In this document: positions 5,918 through 6,070 of the stretch, one piece after another
How the letters are laid out: every line of letters starts with the position of its first letter
Numbering within the stretch: position 1 is the first letter of the stretch
Origin: Oribacterium sp. UBA4274
GTDB taxonomy: Bacteria > Bacillota > Clostridia > Lachnospirales > Lachnospiraceae
Length of the DNA stretch: 6,070 nucleotides
Direction of reading: 5' to 3'
Assembly: GCA_002396005.1 (NCBI GenBank)
Contig: DGVW01000022.1
Location: 1-6,070, forward strand
Made by a program: the position numbers and the translations under genes
The notes under the pieces: generated by a model
What the model saw: the letters and a program-made list of their open reading frames with translations, nothing else
Database searches by the model: none
What the model was told of the DNA's origin: nothing

Positions 5918-6070
5918 TCAATATCCAAGCTCAGCAAGCTTTGCCTTTAAAGCCGCTATCTCGGCATCCTTCTTTTCCAATGCTGCTTTATTCTCTTCCA
6001 GCGCTGCATCCTTCTCTTCCAACGCTGCTCTATTCTCTTCCAACACTGCATCCTTCTCTTCTAACTGAGA
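5918..6070 (-). CDS. C-terminal coiled-coil tail of an unidentified protein (runs off right edge), possibly Rpn/PD-(D/E)XK transposase-like
   Basis: The last 50 residues of an open reading frame that enters from the right edge and stops with TGA at 5920-5918. The visible part is almost all heptads of the type LEEKDAA/LEENKAA, then LEKKDAE, IAALKAK and LAELGY at the terminus, a clear charged coiled coil rich in Glu, Lys and Ala. Tails of this kind ending in AELG- or AEL-like residues are common on Rpn-family (PD-(D/E)XK nuclease, annotated as putative transposase) proteins of gut Firmicutes, but also occur elsewhere, and no catalytic part is in the window. The stop codon touches the start of the metallophosphoesterase gene with no gap, so the two are probably cotranscribed. 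Confidence applies to the reading frame; the Rpn suggestion is much weaker. Confidence 0.75.
   Translation of the reverse strand, partial: SQLEEKDAVLEENRAALEEKDAALEENKAALEKKDAEIAALKAKLAELGY
5960..6064 (-). repeat. Five 21-bp tandem repeats encoding coiled-coil heptads
   Basis: Five consecutive 21-bp units encode LEEKDAV, LEENRAA, LEEKDAA, LEENKAA and LEKKDAE. Units alternate between K-D and N-R/K at positions 4-5, so the higher-order period is 42 bp, suggesting expansion by duplication of a two-heptad unit. The array may extend beyond the right edge. Confidence 0.85.

Noticed and set aside
1..6070. CRISPR array, tRNA, rRNA, insertion sequence or phage genes
   Set aside because: I saw no spaced direct repeats, no cloverleaf or rRNA-like segments, no terminal inverted repeats and no integrase or phage proteins; the only transposase link is the tentative Rpn-like tail at the right edge.

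Overview
The window looks like chromosomal DNA from an anaerobic, low-GC Firmicute, most likely in or near the Lachnospiraceae (Butyrivibrio/Roseburia-like). This is inferred from strong GGAGG ribosome binding sites, AT-rich intergenic DNA, a flavodiiron protein, a GH36 alpha-galactosidase, a VOC protein resembling the tail of clostridial KDPG aldolases, and a C-terminal heptad tail of a kind common in gut Firmicutes. No database search was possible.

Left part (1-2612, minus strand): the first 111 residues of a flavodiiron (FprA-type) protein run off the left edge. Upstream of it on the same strand, 83 bp away, is a complete cytoplasmic GH36 alpha-galactosidase.

Divergent intergenic region (2613-2966): this is the most information-dense non-coding stretch. 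It holds a candidate alpha-galactosidase promoter inside a nested inverted repeat. Reading the other way, it holds a near-consensus promoter, then an RNA leader whose conserved segments and stems match the yybP-ykoY manganese riboswitch. The leader ends in a 14-bp intrinsic terminator that shares a strand with the aptamer, which fits a metal-ON transcriptional switch.

Centre (2967-3989, plus strand): the riboswitch controls a single 325-residue CaCA-family cation/sodium antiporter, followed by a strong terminator. The pairing suggests the transporter exports Mn2+ (or Ca2+/Mn2+) when Mn2+ is high.

Right centre (3990-4503, plus strand): a short regulatory region carries a perfect 14-bp palindrome, an adjacent inverted repeat and a CcpA/LacI-type operator-like site. 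It precedes a 127-residue stand-alone VOC-fold protein resembling the C-terminal extension of clostridial KDPG/KHG aldolases.

Right part (4556-6070, minus strand): after a GC-rich convergent hairpin, a predicted lipoprotein metallophosphoesterase is read from the right, directly abutting an upstream gene of which only the last 50 residues (a heptad-repeat coiled coil) are visible.

The genes do not form one pathway. The window is a set of small independent transcription units, and its main interest is in the regulatory DNA and RNA and in the orphan VOC domain.
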